Assembly: GCA_002789465.1 (NCBI GenBank)
Contig: PFTH01000204.1
Span: forward strand, 1-19,551
DNA from: Candidatus Roizmanbacteria bacterium CG_4_9_14_0_8_um_filter_34_12
Lineage (GTDB): Bacteria > Patescibacteriota > Microgenomatia > UBA1406 > GWC2-37-13
Direction: 5' to 3'
DNA: 19,551 nt
In this document: in pieces, positions 7,303 through 14,362 of the stretch
How the letters are laid out: the number at the start of each line of letters is the position of its first letter
How positions within the stretch are numbered: position 1 is the stretch's first letter
The notes under the pieces: generated by a model
Database searches by the model: none
What the model was told of the DNA's origin: nothing
What the model saw: the letters and a program-made list of their open reading frames with translations, nothing else
Translations under genes and position numbers: made by a program

Positions 7303-7404
7303 TCATATCCTCCCAATGCTCCATCCAAGATGTTTTTGAGTATAAAAAATATTGGCTCCGTCAATAAACACATAAACCTTATCTTTAGTAAATTGTTTCA
7401 ACAT
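7303..7404 (-). pseudogene. N-terminal stump of an NYN-domain (PIN-like) RNase gene
   Basis: The minus strand encodes 33 residues ending in TGA. They contain KVYVFIDGANIFYTQKHLGW, which matches the start of NYN (LabA/PIN-like) domain proteins: the Asp of FIDGAN is the first acidic active-site residue, and the family continues past the xLGW motif. Here it stops six residues later, and the DNA beyond runs into the GCAA hairpin unit. Full-length relatives are roughly 150-200 residues, so over three quarters are missing. I see no downstream remainder. The match is by eye; the FIDGAN-FY signature is strong for so short a piece. Confidence 0.6.
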
Positions 7405-7670
7405 AGTTGCATTTTTATCCCAATGTTGGGAAATTTCTTTACCTTATTGTTGATTTTCATAACTAAATAATCTTAACAAGATTTGATTATTTTTACCAGT
7501 ACTTAGCTGAATCCGCTTGAAATGAAACCGTGGAGCGAAAAAGTAGTTTTTTATTTTATAGAATATTTTCACATGCTTATTTTTACCATTTTATAAAAAT
7601 AAAAACAATGCAAAACTTCCTGAACCAACCTCATCCATGTAAGAACTCACAGTTATTAACGCAGAACTAT

Positions 7671-7753
7671 GTTATTCTGACTTGCTTAGAATCATCGTTA
7701 GATTCTGGATGCACTCTATAGTCTATTTCAGTGGGTCGCTTACCAGAATGACA
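7671..7753. repeat. Small palindromic repeat with TCATTCTG-type ends
   Basis: The left end GTTATTCTGA (7671) and the right end CCAGAATGACA (7743-7753) are imperfect inverted repeats. Inside lies a second hairpin, AGAATC-N7-GATTCT (7688-7706). It has the layout of a REP- or MITE-type element but different ends from the TCATTGCGAG elements at 1658 and 10375. Confidence 0.5.
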
Positions 7754-7809
7754 AATGATATTGTTTATTATTAATTTATCAAAGGCCCTGAACTCTTACT
7801 TATTTTGTA

Positions 7810-8121
7810 TTATGAAGCAAAAACTCTTTTTTCCAATGTAGTTACCCGATCATCCAATCGTCGGGATTGTTCTGAATTAACCGTATTTTCATCTTTTAAA
7901 TCCCTATAATCTTTTGCTAGCCAGTCAAGAGTTTTTGAAATGTCATCAAGCATTTCAAGTTTTTTATCTATTTTTTCAAATTTTTCATCAACAGAATCAA
8001 ATCTCATTTCTAAAAACTTTATTATTTTAGATGTATTCTTATCAAAACTATTTCTCAATTTTTCATCTAAGTACTTCTTTGTAACCAAATCACTATCTAT
8101 ATTATTCTTATTTTTTTTCAT
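7810..8121 (-). CDS. Small coiled-coil protein of unknown function
   Basis: This 103-residue, highly charged protein has no signal peptide or membrane segment. From about residue 30 onward it shows heptad-like spacing of hydrophobics (KIIKFLEMRFDSVDEKFEKIDKKLEMLDDISKTLDWLAKDY), and it ends with a second coiled-coil stretch, RRLDDRVTTLEKRVF. Small helical proteins of this kind are frequent in Patescibacteria genomes, but I cannot name a function. It has its own good promoter and is flanked by the gene-poor interval and tsaD, so it is probably a single-gene unit. Confidence 0.75.
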   Translation of the reverse strand: MKKNKNNIDSDLVTKKYLDEKLRNSFDKNTSKIIKFLEMRFDSVDEKFEKIDKKLEMLDDISKTLDWLAKDYRDLKDENTVNSEQSRRLDDRVTTLEKRVFAS

Positions 8122-8156
8122 ATCTTTATAGTAAACCAGAAAAAATATAAAATCAA
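8122..8156 (-). promoter_or_regulatory. Promoter of the coiled-coil gene, likely giving a leaderless mRNA
   Basis: TTGATT (8156-8151), a 17-base spacer and TACTAT (8133-8128) are followed by six bases and then the ATG at 8121. Transcription would begin at or next to the A of the start codon. Confidence 0.55.
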
Positions 8157-8219
8157 CGGAATATTAGGAAATAAAAAAGGGAATATACGAGAGTAACATT
8201 GACTTTGCAAAGACGGTTT

Positions 8220-9278
8220 TTACAAACTCATCCTTGTCACACGATCAAGATGATCTGAGTTTTTAACAAACTGATTGGCTTTTGCTTTATAACCAGCGAC
8301 TATTCCGATCATTGCTGCGTTGTCACCGGTTAAGTATTTAAAAGGAGGAAAAATAATAGCTCCGTTATTTTTCTTAACCATTGCTCGTAGACGTTTTCGT
8401 AAATATAAATTAGCACAAACTCCCCCACCAATAATAATATTTGTTACTCCGGTTTGTTTAATTGCAGATTCAGTTTTTTTGACAATCACGTCAAACACGG
8501 CTTCTTGAAAAGAACTAACAAGGTATTTAATTGATTTAATTTTTTCTTTCTCTGGAAGTTCTCTAACATAATAATAAAAAGAGGTCTTTAAACCGGAAAA
8601 AGAAAAGTCTAAGTTTCTAGACTGTAGCATTGGTCTTGGAAAATGATATTTATCTATTTGACCAATTTCTTGAGCTAATTGTTCAATTACGGGTCCCCCA
8701 GGATAACTCAATCCTAAAAGTTTTGCTGCCTTATCAAGTGCTTCACCGGCTGCGTCATCAAGAGTTTCCCCTAAAACCTGATATTGTAAATGACCTTTGA
8801 TTAAAACAATTTCAGTATGCCCGCCGGAAACAATTAAACCTAAATAAGGAAATTTTATTTCATAAGTCGGTTTACCAAATCGGTTTTGTGCAAAACAAGA
8901 ATACAAATGCCCTTCTAAATGATTAACTGCAATTAATGGTTTTTGATATTGGATTGCCAATTCTTTTGCTTTTCGAATTCCCACCTCAAGTGCAATTGCC
9001 AACCCTGGTCCTTGTGTCACCGCAATCGCATCAATCCCATCCATATAACGCTCAATATTCTTAAATCTTAAATCATATATCATAAATCTCTTTAAAGCCT
9101 TTTCCACCACCCCATCAATCCTTTCTTCATGCGCCTGTTTTGCTAAAGTCGGATAAATTCCTCCCCACTTTTTATGTATATCAATTTGAGAATAAATTAC
9201 ATTACTGATAATTCTTCTTCCTTCAACCACTGCAACTGCTGTTTCATCTGCTGAAGTATCAATCGCCAAGATTTTCAT
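8220..9278 (-). CDS. tsaD: TsaD, tRNA N6-threonylcarbamoyladenosine transferase
   Basis: TsaD transfers the threonylcarbamoyl group from threonylcarbamoyl-AMP to A37 of ANN-decoding tRNAs. The 352-residue protein has the ASKHA fold signatures: ILAIDTSADETA at the start, metal-binding His120 and His124 in AVNHLEGHLYS, SGGHTE at 151-156, ETLDDAAGEALDKAAKLLGLSYPGG, GGGVCAN, and the metal-ligand Asp319 in LTGDNAAMIG. An insertion at about residues 65-79 (MIYDLRFKNIER) separates EKALKR from DGIDAIAVTQGPGLA. Its DNA holds a 20-base exact copy of a repeat found upstream of nnrD, so it looks like an in-frame repeat insertion. The ATG overlaps the TGA of the upstream tsaC-tsaE fusion (ATGA), indicating translational coupling. 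Confidence 0.96.
   Translation of the reverse strand: MKILAIDTSADETAVAVVEGRRIISNVIYSQIDIHKKWGGIYPTLAKQAHEERIDGVVEKALKRFMIYDLRFKNIERYMDGIDAIAVTQGPGLAIALEVGIRKAKELAIQYQKPLIAVNHLEGHLYSCFAQNRFGKPTYEIKFPYLGLIVSGGHTEIVLIKGHLQYQVLGETLDDAAGEALDKAAKLLGLSYPGGPVIEQLAQEIGQIDKYHFPRPMLQSRNLDFSFSGLKTSFYYYVRELPEKEKIKSIKYLVSSFQEAVFDVIVKKTESAIKQTGVTNIIIGGGVCANLYLRKRLRAMVKKNNGAIIFPPFKYLTGDNAAMIGIVAGYKAKANQFVKNSDHLDRVTRMSL
9069..9088. repeat. Short dispersed AT-rich repeat inside tsaD
   Basis: TAAATCATATATCATAAATC occurs here inside tsaD and again, exactly, at 19255-19274 upstream of nnrD. In tsaD it encodes most of the extra MIYDLRF segment. Confidence 0.7.
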
Positions 9279-10342
9279 GAGTTATACGAAACTCTTAACT
9301 TTCTCGATCCTTCAGTAATATATTCAATATTAATATATACAATATACGCGCGTTTATTAATTACTTTAATTAGATTGCCAATTTTCTCTCCCCACTCAAA
9401 CATTAAAAGATTATTAGGTTTTAATACTTCTTCTATCCCAATTTTTTCTAAATCTTGAGCAGAATCGATTTGATACAGGTCAAAGTGCGACAGCTTATTA
9501 AAATACTTATCTTTAAGCGGATATTCATAGGCTATCGTATATGTTGGCGAGATAATATTATTAATACCCAACTCTTCACCAATTCCCTTAATGAAAACGG
9601 TTTTGCCTGCGCCTAATTCACCTGAAATTATAAAAACCATAGGTTTCTTAACTACATTTTTTTTATTTTGATTAAAAATTGATAAAGCAATTTTTTTGGT
9701 TTCTTTTTCGCTTTTACTGATATAGATTTTATCGACTGATCTATCTCCTTGACGTAAAACCTTTATATTTGCTTTTGTCAGATCAATTACAGTTGACGGT
9801 CTGTTCCTTGGTAAATTTCCTGCATCAATAGCCAAATCAATCAGTTGCGTTTTTTTTGAACTTAATTCTTTTTGAAATGTACTTAGTTGATAATGTGGTT
9901 GTTTTCCGGATAGGTTGGCAGAAGTGGCCGTAAGTGGTTTGCCGAAAGCTCTAACCAACTGGTTTATCAAGAGATATTTTATAAGACGTATCCCTAATGT
10001 GTTTTTTTCTGATTCCAATCTACTATCAACTTGATGTTTTGACGGTAGTATTACGGTAAATGCACCGGGTAATATCTCATGTAAAACTTGTTTTTGTGAT
10101 GATAATATCTCGACTTGTTTATCTAACATTCCCCAACCGTCGACAAAAATGGAGATTACTTTTCCAAATGGTCGATTTTTTACTTCAATCAATTTATTAA
10201 TCGCGTATTTATTAGTTGCATCAGCCAATAAACCATAAACTGTATCCGATGGAAAAACCACCAAACCACCGGAGGAAAGAACTTTTACAGTTTCCTTAAC
10301 AATATAGGAATGATTGCCTCTTTTTAACACTATTGTTTTCAT
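9275..10342 (-). CDS. TsaC (YrdC/Sua5)-TsaE fusion protein for tRNA t6A synthesis
   Basis: This 355-residue protein joins two t6A enzymes. Residues 1 to about 200 form a YrdC/Sua5 domain that makes threonylcarbamoyl-AMP from threonine, bicarbonate and ATP. It shows FPSDTVYGL (30-38), a KNRP motif (55-58), LPGAFTVIL, TATSANLSG (138-146) and PSTVIDL (182-188). Residues about 205-355 are a TsaE ATPase with Walker A SGELGAGKT (240-248), ISPTYTIAYEY, LSHFDLYQID and MFEWGEKI. In E. coli and B. subtilis these are separate proteins. The linker (roughly 200-232) is Lys-rich. It is followed directly by tsaD with a 4-base overlap, supporting a joint role. No tsaB is visible here. Upstream lies a palindromic repeat; a -10-like TATATT sits eight bases before the ATG. 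Confidence 0.93.
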   Translation of the reverse strand: MKTIVLKRGNHSYIVKETVKVLSSGGLVVFPSDTVYGLLADATNKYAINKLIEVKNRPFGKVISIFVDGWGMLDKQVEILSSQKQVLHEILPGAFTVILPSKHQVDSRLESEKNTLGIRLIKYLLINQLVRAFGKPLTATSANLSGKQPHYQLSTFQKELSSKKTQLIDLAIDAGNLPRNRPSTVIDLTKANIKVLRQGDRSVDKIYISKSEKETKKIALSIFNQNKKNVVKKPMVFIISGELGAGKTVFIKGIGEELGINNIISPTYTIAYEYPLKDKYFNKLSHFDLYQIDSAQDLEKIGIEEVLKPNNLLMFEWGEKIGNLIKVINKRAYIVYINIEYITEGSRKLRVSYNS

Positions 10343-10374
10343 GTTTATAAAATATAATTTACCTATATATTAGT

Positions 10375-10494
10375 TGTCATTGCGAGCAAACCCCACCTAA
10401 GCGGATGAAGCGAAGCAATCCCGTTAATATAAGAATAACTCTATTGGTAATGGGATTGCCACGTCGCTCCTTATAGTCGCTCCTCGCAATGACA
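10375..10494. repeat. Palindromic dispersed repeat, copy 2 (intact ends)
   Basis: Perfect 12-base terminal inverted repeats, TGTCATTGCGAG (10375-10386) and CTCGCAATGACA (10483-10494), bound a 120-base element. It also has inner arms GCAATCCC and GGGATTGC. It shares GAAGCAATCCCGTTAATATA (10412-10431) with the copy at 1658-1786 in opposite orientation. It has no coding capacity. Repeats with TCATTGCGAG ends are common in many bacteria. It lies between the divergent tsaC-tsaE and ftsH genes. Confidence 0.85.
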
Positions 10495-10567
10495 TTGTCT
10501 GATAAAGGTCTAACGTACAAAATTAACAGTTTTATTTTTTTCCATTCTTATTCTACCAAAAATCTGT

Positions 10568-10573
10568 TAAAAT
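10568..10573 (+). promoter_or_regulatory. Extended -10 promoter of ftsH
   Basis: TGTTAAAAT resembles an extended -10 (TG-N-TAAAAT, hexamer 10568-10573). The start point would fall 7-8 bases on, at the ATG of 10581, giving a leaderless ftsH mRNA. This is the reason for choosing the second ATG as the start. Confidence 0.45.
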
Positions 10574-10580
10574 GAACGAC

Positions 10581-12467
10581 ATGGCTAATAAAAAAAATAA
10601 TCAACCAATTAAAAAAATTACTCAATTTAAACTTGAGTTGAATATTAAAACGGTTTTTATCATTATTTTTTCTATTTTATTTTTTTCTTACCTTTTCCGT
10701 TCGATTTCTAAAGAAGTAAAACAAGCCCTACCTGAAAAACCAATCGCAGTGATACTCCAGGATATTCGTGCTAGTAAAATTAATAAAATTGAAGTAATTG
10801 ACAATAAAATTCTGGCATATTATAAAAACGAATCAATGGCGATTTCATATAAAGAAACCGGGGACAGTTTTAGAAAAATATTAAATGACTCAAATATAAA
10901 TCCTGAATCTATCAACACGATTGTCAAAGACACGCAAGGATCAAGCGGATTGATGAATTTAGTCAGTAATGTTGTTCCAACTATTTTAATGGTTGTATTT
11001 TTTCTTTTTCTTTTCCGCCAAGCAAAAGGAGCACAAGATTCGGTTTTTTCATTTGGACAAGCACGCGTCAAACGTTTTAATAAAGACCTTCCAAAAACAA
11101 CCTTCGCGAATGTTGCCGGCGTTGATGAAGCAAAAAAAGAACTTGAAGAAGTGGTCGACTTTTTAAAACATCCGGAAAAATATAAAAAACTTGGAGCACG
11201 AACTCCAAAAGGCGTTATGCTTGTTGGGCCATCAGGATGCGGAAAAACATTACTGGCAAAAGCAGTTGCCGGTGAAGCAAATGTCCCCTTCTTCTCTATT
11301 GCCGGATCAGAATTTATGGAAATGTTGGTTGGAATAGGTGCTGCTCGTGTCCGTGATCTTTTTGGGACTGCTAAAAAAAGTGCACCATCAATTATCTTTA
11401 TTGACGAGATTGACGCAATTGGACGCGCACGATCGGTTGGAATGATGCCTTCACATGACGAACGCGAACAAACATTAAACCAAATTTTAGTTGAAATGGA
11501 TGGATTTAATCCAACCGAGCAAGTGGTTGTGATTGCCGCAACTAATCGCGGAGATATGTTGGATACAGCATTGATGCGTCCGGGAAGATTTGACCGAAGA
11601 ATTTTGGTTGATTACCCTGATGTTACTGGTCGAAAAGAAATTATTCGAATTTATTCAAAAAACAAACCTTTCACTGACATGGTTAATTGGGATAAAATCG
11701 CAAAACGCACTGTTGGTTATTCTGGAGCAGATTTAGAAAATATGTTGAATGAAGCCGCCATCCACGCTGCCCGTAATACTAAAGAAAAAATCACCATGGA
11801 AGATCTTGAAGAAGCAGCAACAAAAGTTAAACTGGGACCGGAAAAAAAACGTCTACAAACTGAGTCAGACCGCCAATTAACTGCTTATCATGAAGCCGGT
11901 CATGCAATTGTATCTCATTTTTTACCTCATACTGATCCGGTGCATAGAATCTCAATCGTTTCCCGAGGTATGACTTTGGGATATACTCTAATTCCTCCGG
12001 AAAAAGATAAACTCCATGAAACACAAAGCCATTTACTAGAACAGATTGCCGTAACCATGGGAGGACGAGCCGCTGAAAACGTGATGTTTAAAGAAATCAC
12101 AACAGGTGCTGCGAATGATTTTGATCAAGCAACCAGTATTGCCCGGGCAATGGTGGTTGAATACGGAATGAGCACACTTGGGCCAGTTAATTATGGACCA
12201 ACGCGGGACATTACCGAATGGGGCAAATCATATTGGGAGCAGAATAGTGTTTCCCAGGAAATGATGGCAAAGATTGATCAAGAAATAAAAACCATTGTTA
12301 CTGCTGGTTATGAATTAGCGGTTTCCACAATCGACAAACAAAAAAAATTATTGGATAAGGTTGCAACAGCACTCTTAGATAAAGAAAGCCTTGATCAAGA
12401 TGAATTTGAAAAAATTGTTGGTGTTAAATCAAGGCAGGATTTACTATCACTCAATCATAACCCCTAA
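10581..12467 (+). CDS. ftsH: FtsH, membrane-bound ATP-dependent zinc metalloprotease
   Basis: FtsH unfolds and degrades membrane and soluble proteins. From the chosen ATG the protein has 628 residues. TM1 is at about 24-41, a periplasmic (extracytoplasmic) segment follows to about 125, and TM2 is at about 129-146. The AAA module has Walker A GPSGCGKT (216-223; the usual form is GPPGTGKT), the pore loop FMEMLVGIGAARVRDLF, Walker B IIFIDEID (271-278) and the SRH segment ATNRGDMLDTALMRPGRFDRR. The protease domain has the zinc motif HEAGH (437-441) and the third ligand Asp in TTGAANDFDQAT. A further ATG at 10572 would add three residues but overlaps the -10 element. It heads a plus-strand run with two nuclease genes, the first starting six bases after the stop. 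Confidence 0.96.
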   Translation: MANKKNNQPIKKITQFKLELNIKTVFIIIFSILFFSYLFRSISKEVKQALPEKPIAVILQDIRASKINKIEVIDNKILAYYKNESMAISYKETGDSFRKILNDSNINPESINTIVKDTQGSSGLMNLVSNVVPTILMVVFFLFLFRQAKGAQDSVFSFGQARVKRFNKDLPKTTFANVAGVDEAKKELEEVVDFLKHPEKYKKLGARTPKGVMLVGPSGCGKTLLAKAVAGEANVPFFSIAGSEFMEMLVGIGAARVRDLFGTAKKSAPSIIFIDEIDAIGRARSVGMMPSHDEREQTLNQILVEMDGFNPTEQVVVIAATNRGDMLDTALMRPGRFDRRILVDYPDVTGRKEIIRIYSKNKPFTDMVNWDKIAKRTVGYSGADLENMLNEAAIHAARNTKEKITMEDLEEAATKVKLGPEKKRLQTESDRQLTAYHEAGHAIVSHFLPHTDPVHRISIVSRGMTLGYTLIPPEKDKLHETQSHLLEQIAVTMGGRAAENVMFKEITTGAANDFDQATSIARAMVVEYGMSTLGPVNYGPTRDITEWGKSYWEQNSVSQEMMAKIDQEIKTIVTAGYELAVSTIDKQKKLLDKVATALLDKESLDQDEFEKIVGVKSRQDLLSLNHNP

Positions 12468-12473
12468 TAAATA

Positions 12474-13394
12474 ATGAACACATCGTTGATCATTGACGGA
12501 AACGCAATTATGCACCGGGCGTTTCATGCAATTCCCCCTTTTAAAACTCGATCCGGCATTCCAACTAATATTCTCTACGGTTTTTTTTCCATGCTTCACA
12601 AAGTGACTAACGATTTCAAACCAACATATTTAACTGTTTGTTTTGACACTCCCGCACCAACATTTCGAAATAAATTATTTGATAAATATCAGGCCCAACG
12701 ACCAAAAATTGATAATAATTTTATCATTCAAATACCCACAATTAAGTCAGCGCTTGACCAAGGGCAAATCTTTCATATCGAAAAAGATGGGTTTGAGGCT
12801 GATGACGTGATTGGAACAACAGCAAAAATTGCAGCTAAAAATAATATTAGAACTTTAATTTTGTCTGGTGATAAGGACTTATTGCAACTGGTTAATGATA
12901 ATATTATGGTTATTGCTCCACAATTGGGACTTTCCAATCTTGCACTGATGGATTCTCCCGCTGTAATAAAAAAACTTGGGATAACGCCTGGACAAATCTC
13001 GGATTTTAAAGCGCTCATGGGTGATCCGGCAGATAATTATTCCGGTGCTAAGGGAATCGGTCCCAAAACCGCTGCGCTATTAATTAGTCAGTTTCAAACA
13101 ATCGAAAATCTCTTTAATCACCTTGATGAAATTAAGGATAAAACCCGTCAAATTATTATTGATTGTAAAAAATCTATTTTCTTAGCTAAACAATTGGCAC
13201 AGATTAAAACAGACATTGATATTGAATATGATATTAAGAAAACTCTCTTTACCGGATTTAATGATTCTCTAAAAAAGTACTTGCTTGAGTTTGAAATGTT
13301 TGGACTGGTTAATCGAATTTATCCAAACACGAAAAAAAGTACAATCTCAAAGAAACCTGTTAAAACGCAAACAGATCAAATAAGTTTATTTTGA
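12474..13394 (+). CDS. Stand-alone 5'-3' exonuclease (FEN / PolI N-terminal type)
   Basis: This 306-residue protein equals the 5'-nuclease domain of DNA polymerase I, without 3'-exonuclease or polymerase domains. It probably removes RNA primers and flaps during lagging-strand synthesis and repair. The acidic metal ligands are in place: Asp8 in IIDGN, Asp58 in CFDTP, Glu108, Asp110 and Asp111 in GFEADDVIG, Asp133 and Asp135 in LSGDKDLLQLV, and Asp184 and Asp187 in MGDPADN. The helix-hairpin-helix GAKGIGPKTAALL (191-203) follows. The usual arch motif YKANRP reads YQAQRP, and the usual GDSSDNIPGV reads GDPADNYSGA. It follows ftsH by six bases with no ribosome binding site, and ends at a TGA. Confidence 0.93.
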   Translation: MNTSLIIDGNAIMHRAFHAIPPFKTRSGIPTNILYGFFSMLHKVTNDFKPTYLTVCFDTPAPTFRNKLFDKYQAQRPKIDNNFIIQIPTIKSALDQGQIFHIEKDGFEADDVIGTTAKIAAKNNIRTLILSGDKDLLQLVNDNIMVIAPQLGLSNLALMDSPAVIKKLGITPGQISDFKALMGDPADNYSGAKGIGPKTAALLISQFQTIENLFNHLDEIKDKTRQIIIDCKKSIFLAKQLAQIKTDIDIEYDIKKTLFTGFNDSLKKYLLEFEMFGLVNRIYPNTKKSTISKKPVKTQTDQISLF

Positions 13395-13402
13395 CCTTTC
13401 TT

Positions 13403-13957
13403 ATGAAAATCAAAATCAATAAAAAATTGGTCAGTTTATGTTTGTTTGTTATCTTTTTAATTTATCAGACAATAATTCAACAAAATAATCCGATAAAAAC
13501 TAACCTAAAAAATAACCAGGTCGTAAAAATATCCCCTACTCCAATCAAAAACGCAACTAAAGTCATTTCTGTTATTGACGGCGATACGATTATTTTAAAC
13601 GACCAAAGTCACTTGCGTTATATTGGCATTGATACACCGGAGCTTCATCATCCGCTAATAAAACTTCAGTGTTTTGGTGAAGAAGCAAAAATTGCTAATC
13701 AAAAATTAGTTGAAAGAAAAGAAATAATAATGGAAAAAGATGTTTCCAATGTTGATCGCTATAAGCGGTTGTTACGCTATGTTTGGATTAAACAAGATAG
13801 TACAAATTCAGCTCTTTTTGTTAATGACTATCTTGTCCGTCAAGGTTTTGCTCATGCATCCACTTTTCCTCCTGATGTCAAATACGCGAAACAATTTATT
13901 GAAGCGGAAACCGAAGCGCGCGAAAACAAACGCGGTTTATGGAGTAAGTGCGAATAA
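13403..13957 (+). CDS. Membrane-anchored or secreted staphylococcal-type nuclease (SNase family)
   Basis: The 184-residue protein has an N-terminal hydrophobic segment (about 8-25, LVSLCLFVIFLIYQTII) with Lys residues before it, acting as an anchor or signal, then a thermonuclease domain from about 52. The active-site residues are visible: Asp59 and Asp61 in VIDGDT, Arg72 in LRYIGIDTPE with Asp77 and Glu80, and the Arg122 equivalent of the catalytic Arg in RYKRLLRYVW. The family needs Ca2+ and cuts DNA and RNA; outside the cell it could help salvage nucleotides, a plausible need for a reduced genome. A TTG at 13391 would overlap the exonuclease stop by 4 bases; I prefer the ATG eight bases after that stop. 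The stop lies 7 bases from the convergent DUF167 gene. Confidence 0.9.
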   Translation: MKIKINKKLVSLCLFVIFLIYQTIIQQNNPIKTNLKNNQVVKISPTPIKNATKVISVIDGDTIILNDQSHLRYIGIDTPELHHPLIKLQCFGEEAKIANQKLVERKEIIMEKDVSNVDRYKRLLRYVWIKQDSTNSALFVNDYLVRQGFAHASTFPPDVKYAKQFIEAETEARENKRGLWSKCE

Positions 13958-13964
13958 TGTCTAA

Positions 13965-14186
13965 TTATTTATCGATATTTATTACCTTATTCTTACTTTT
14001 TAGACCACTAATTATTTTTACCCGAGAGGGACTAATATTAAAGTTGTCAGCTAATAATTTAATTAGGGCCTTATTTGCTTTTCCTTTTTCCGGTGTTTCG
14101 TGTAAAAAAATTTGATACGTGTTATTAGAAATTTTTTCAATACTTTCTTTTTTTGATTGAGTTTTTGCTTTTACCTGGATTATCAT
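13965..14186 (-). CDS. DUF167 / YggU-family protein
   Basis: This protein of 73 residues (from ATG) shows the DUF167 pattern: an N-terminal strand IIQVKAKTQSKKESIEKI, then YQIFLHETPEKGKANKALIKLLADNFNISPSRVKIISGLKSKNKVINI. The PxxGKAN segment and the final SGxxSRxK-like motif are the family's hallmarks. The biochemical function is not established. A TTG at 14204 would add six residues (KIKII after the start) and cannot be excluded. It is downstream of secA in the same direction, separated by a structured, GC-richer stretch, and ends 7 bases from the convergent nuclease gene with no obvious shared terminator. Confidence 0.85.
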   Translation of the reverse strand: MIIQVKAKTQSKKESIEKISNNTYQIFLHETPEKGKANKALIKLLADNFNISPSRVKIISGLKSKNKVINIDK

Positions 14187-14240
14187 AATAATTTTTATTT
14201 TCAAGAGTTTAGAAATTAGTTTTAATTAATATATGTAATT

Positions 14241-14258
14241 TCAGTTCGGATAATGACA
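14241..14258 (-). repeat. Second copy of the secA 3'-terminal codons
   Basis: Read on the minus strand, this block matches the last bases of secA (14363-14380) at 16 of 18 positions. Extended nine bases upstream, the two copies read AAC AAG AAA TGT CAT TAT (NKKCHY) here and TAC AAG CGT TGT CAC TAT (YKRCHY) in secA, each followed by Pro-Asn-stop. Within CHYPN both differences are synonymous third positions (CAC/CAT, CCA/CCG). It looks like a relic of an original SecA tail. Confidence 0.6.
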
Positions 14259-14302
14259 TTTCTTGTTCTCCTTCGCTCAAATTCATCTCGTGGTTGGAGT
14301 TT

Positions 14303-14357
14303 ATCCCGTTGAAGAACGGGATCCACGCAGCCGAATATTCGCTTCGGAAAGACTGCG
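14303..14357. other. Two strong hairpins between secA and the DUF167 gene
   Basis: Hairpin 1 is ATCCCGTT-GAAG-AACGGGAT (14303-14322), a perfect 8-base stem. Hairpin 2 is CGCAGCCGAA (14326-14335), a 7-base loop, TTCGG (14343-14347), an AAAGA bulge and CTGCG (14353-14357). The stretch 14260-14362 is clearly richer in G and C than its surroundings. Neither hairpin has a T run, so they are not ordinary terminators. They could be a mobile-element end or an RNA-stabilising structure. Confidence 0.6.
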
Positions 14358-14362
14358 CATTG

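Larger units (their letters stand above)
6907..7809. other. Gene-poor interval with relics and hairpins
   Basis: I see no intact gene in these 900 bases. Recognisable contents are the HNH gene promoter near 6918-6945, two related terminator hairpins (7158-7183 and 7267-7292), an NYN-domain gene stump on the minus strand (7303-7404) and a palindromic repeat (7671-7753). Open frames of about 60 codons on the plus strand (7042-7224, 7530-7721) are low-complexity or cross these hairpins or repeats, and look non-coding. The stretch is consistent with accumulated accessory-gene debris next to a decaying restriction-modification locus. Confidence 0.6.

Noticed and set aside
6907..7809. CRISPR array or tRNA in the gene-poor interval
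   Set aside because: There are no regularly spaced direct repeats with unique spacers and no cloverleaf or TTCGA arm; only two hairpin units recur.
8195..8219. Possible terminator after tsaD (CTTTGCAAAG palindrome)
   Set aside because: The stem is only five base pairs with no loop, and the T run lies on the wrong side for tsaD.
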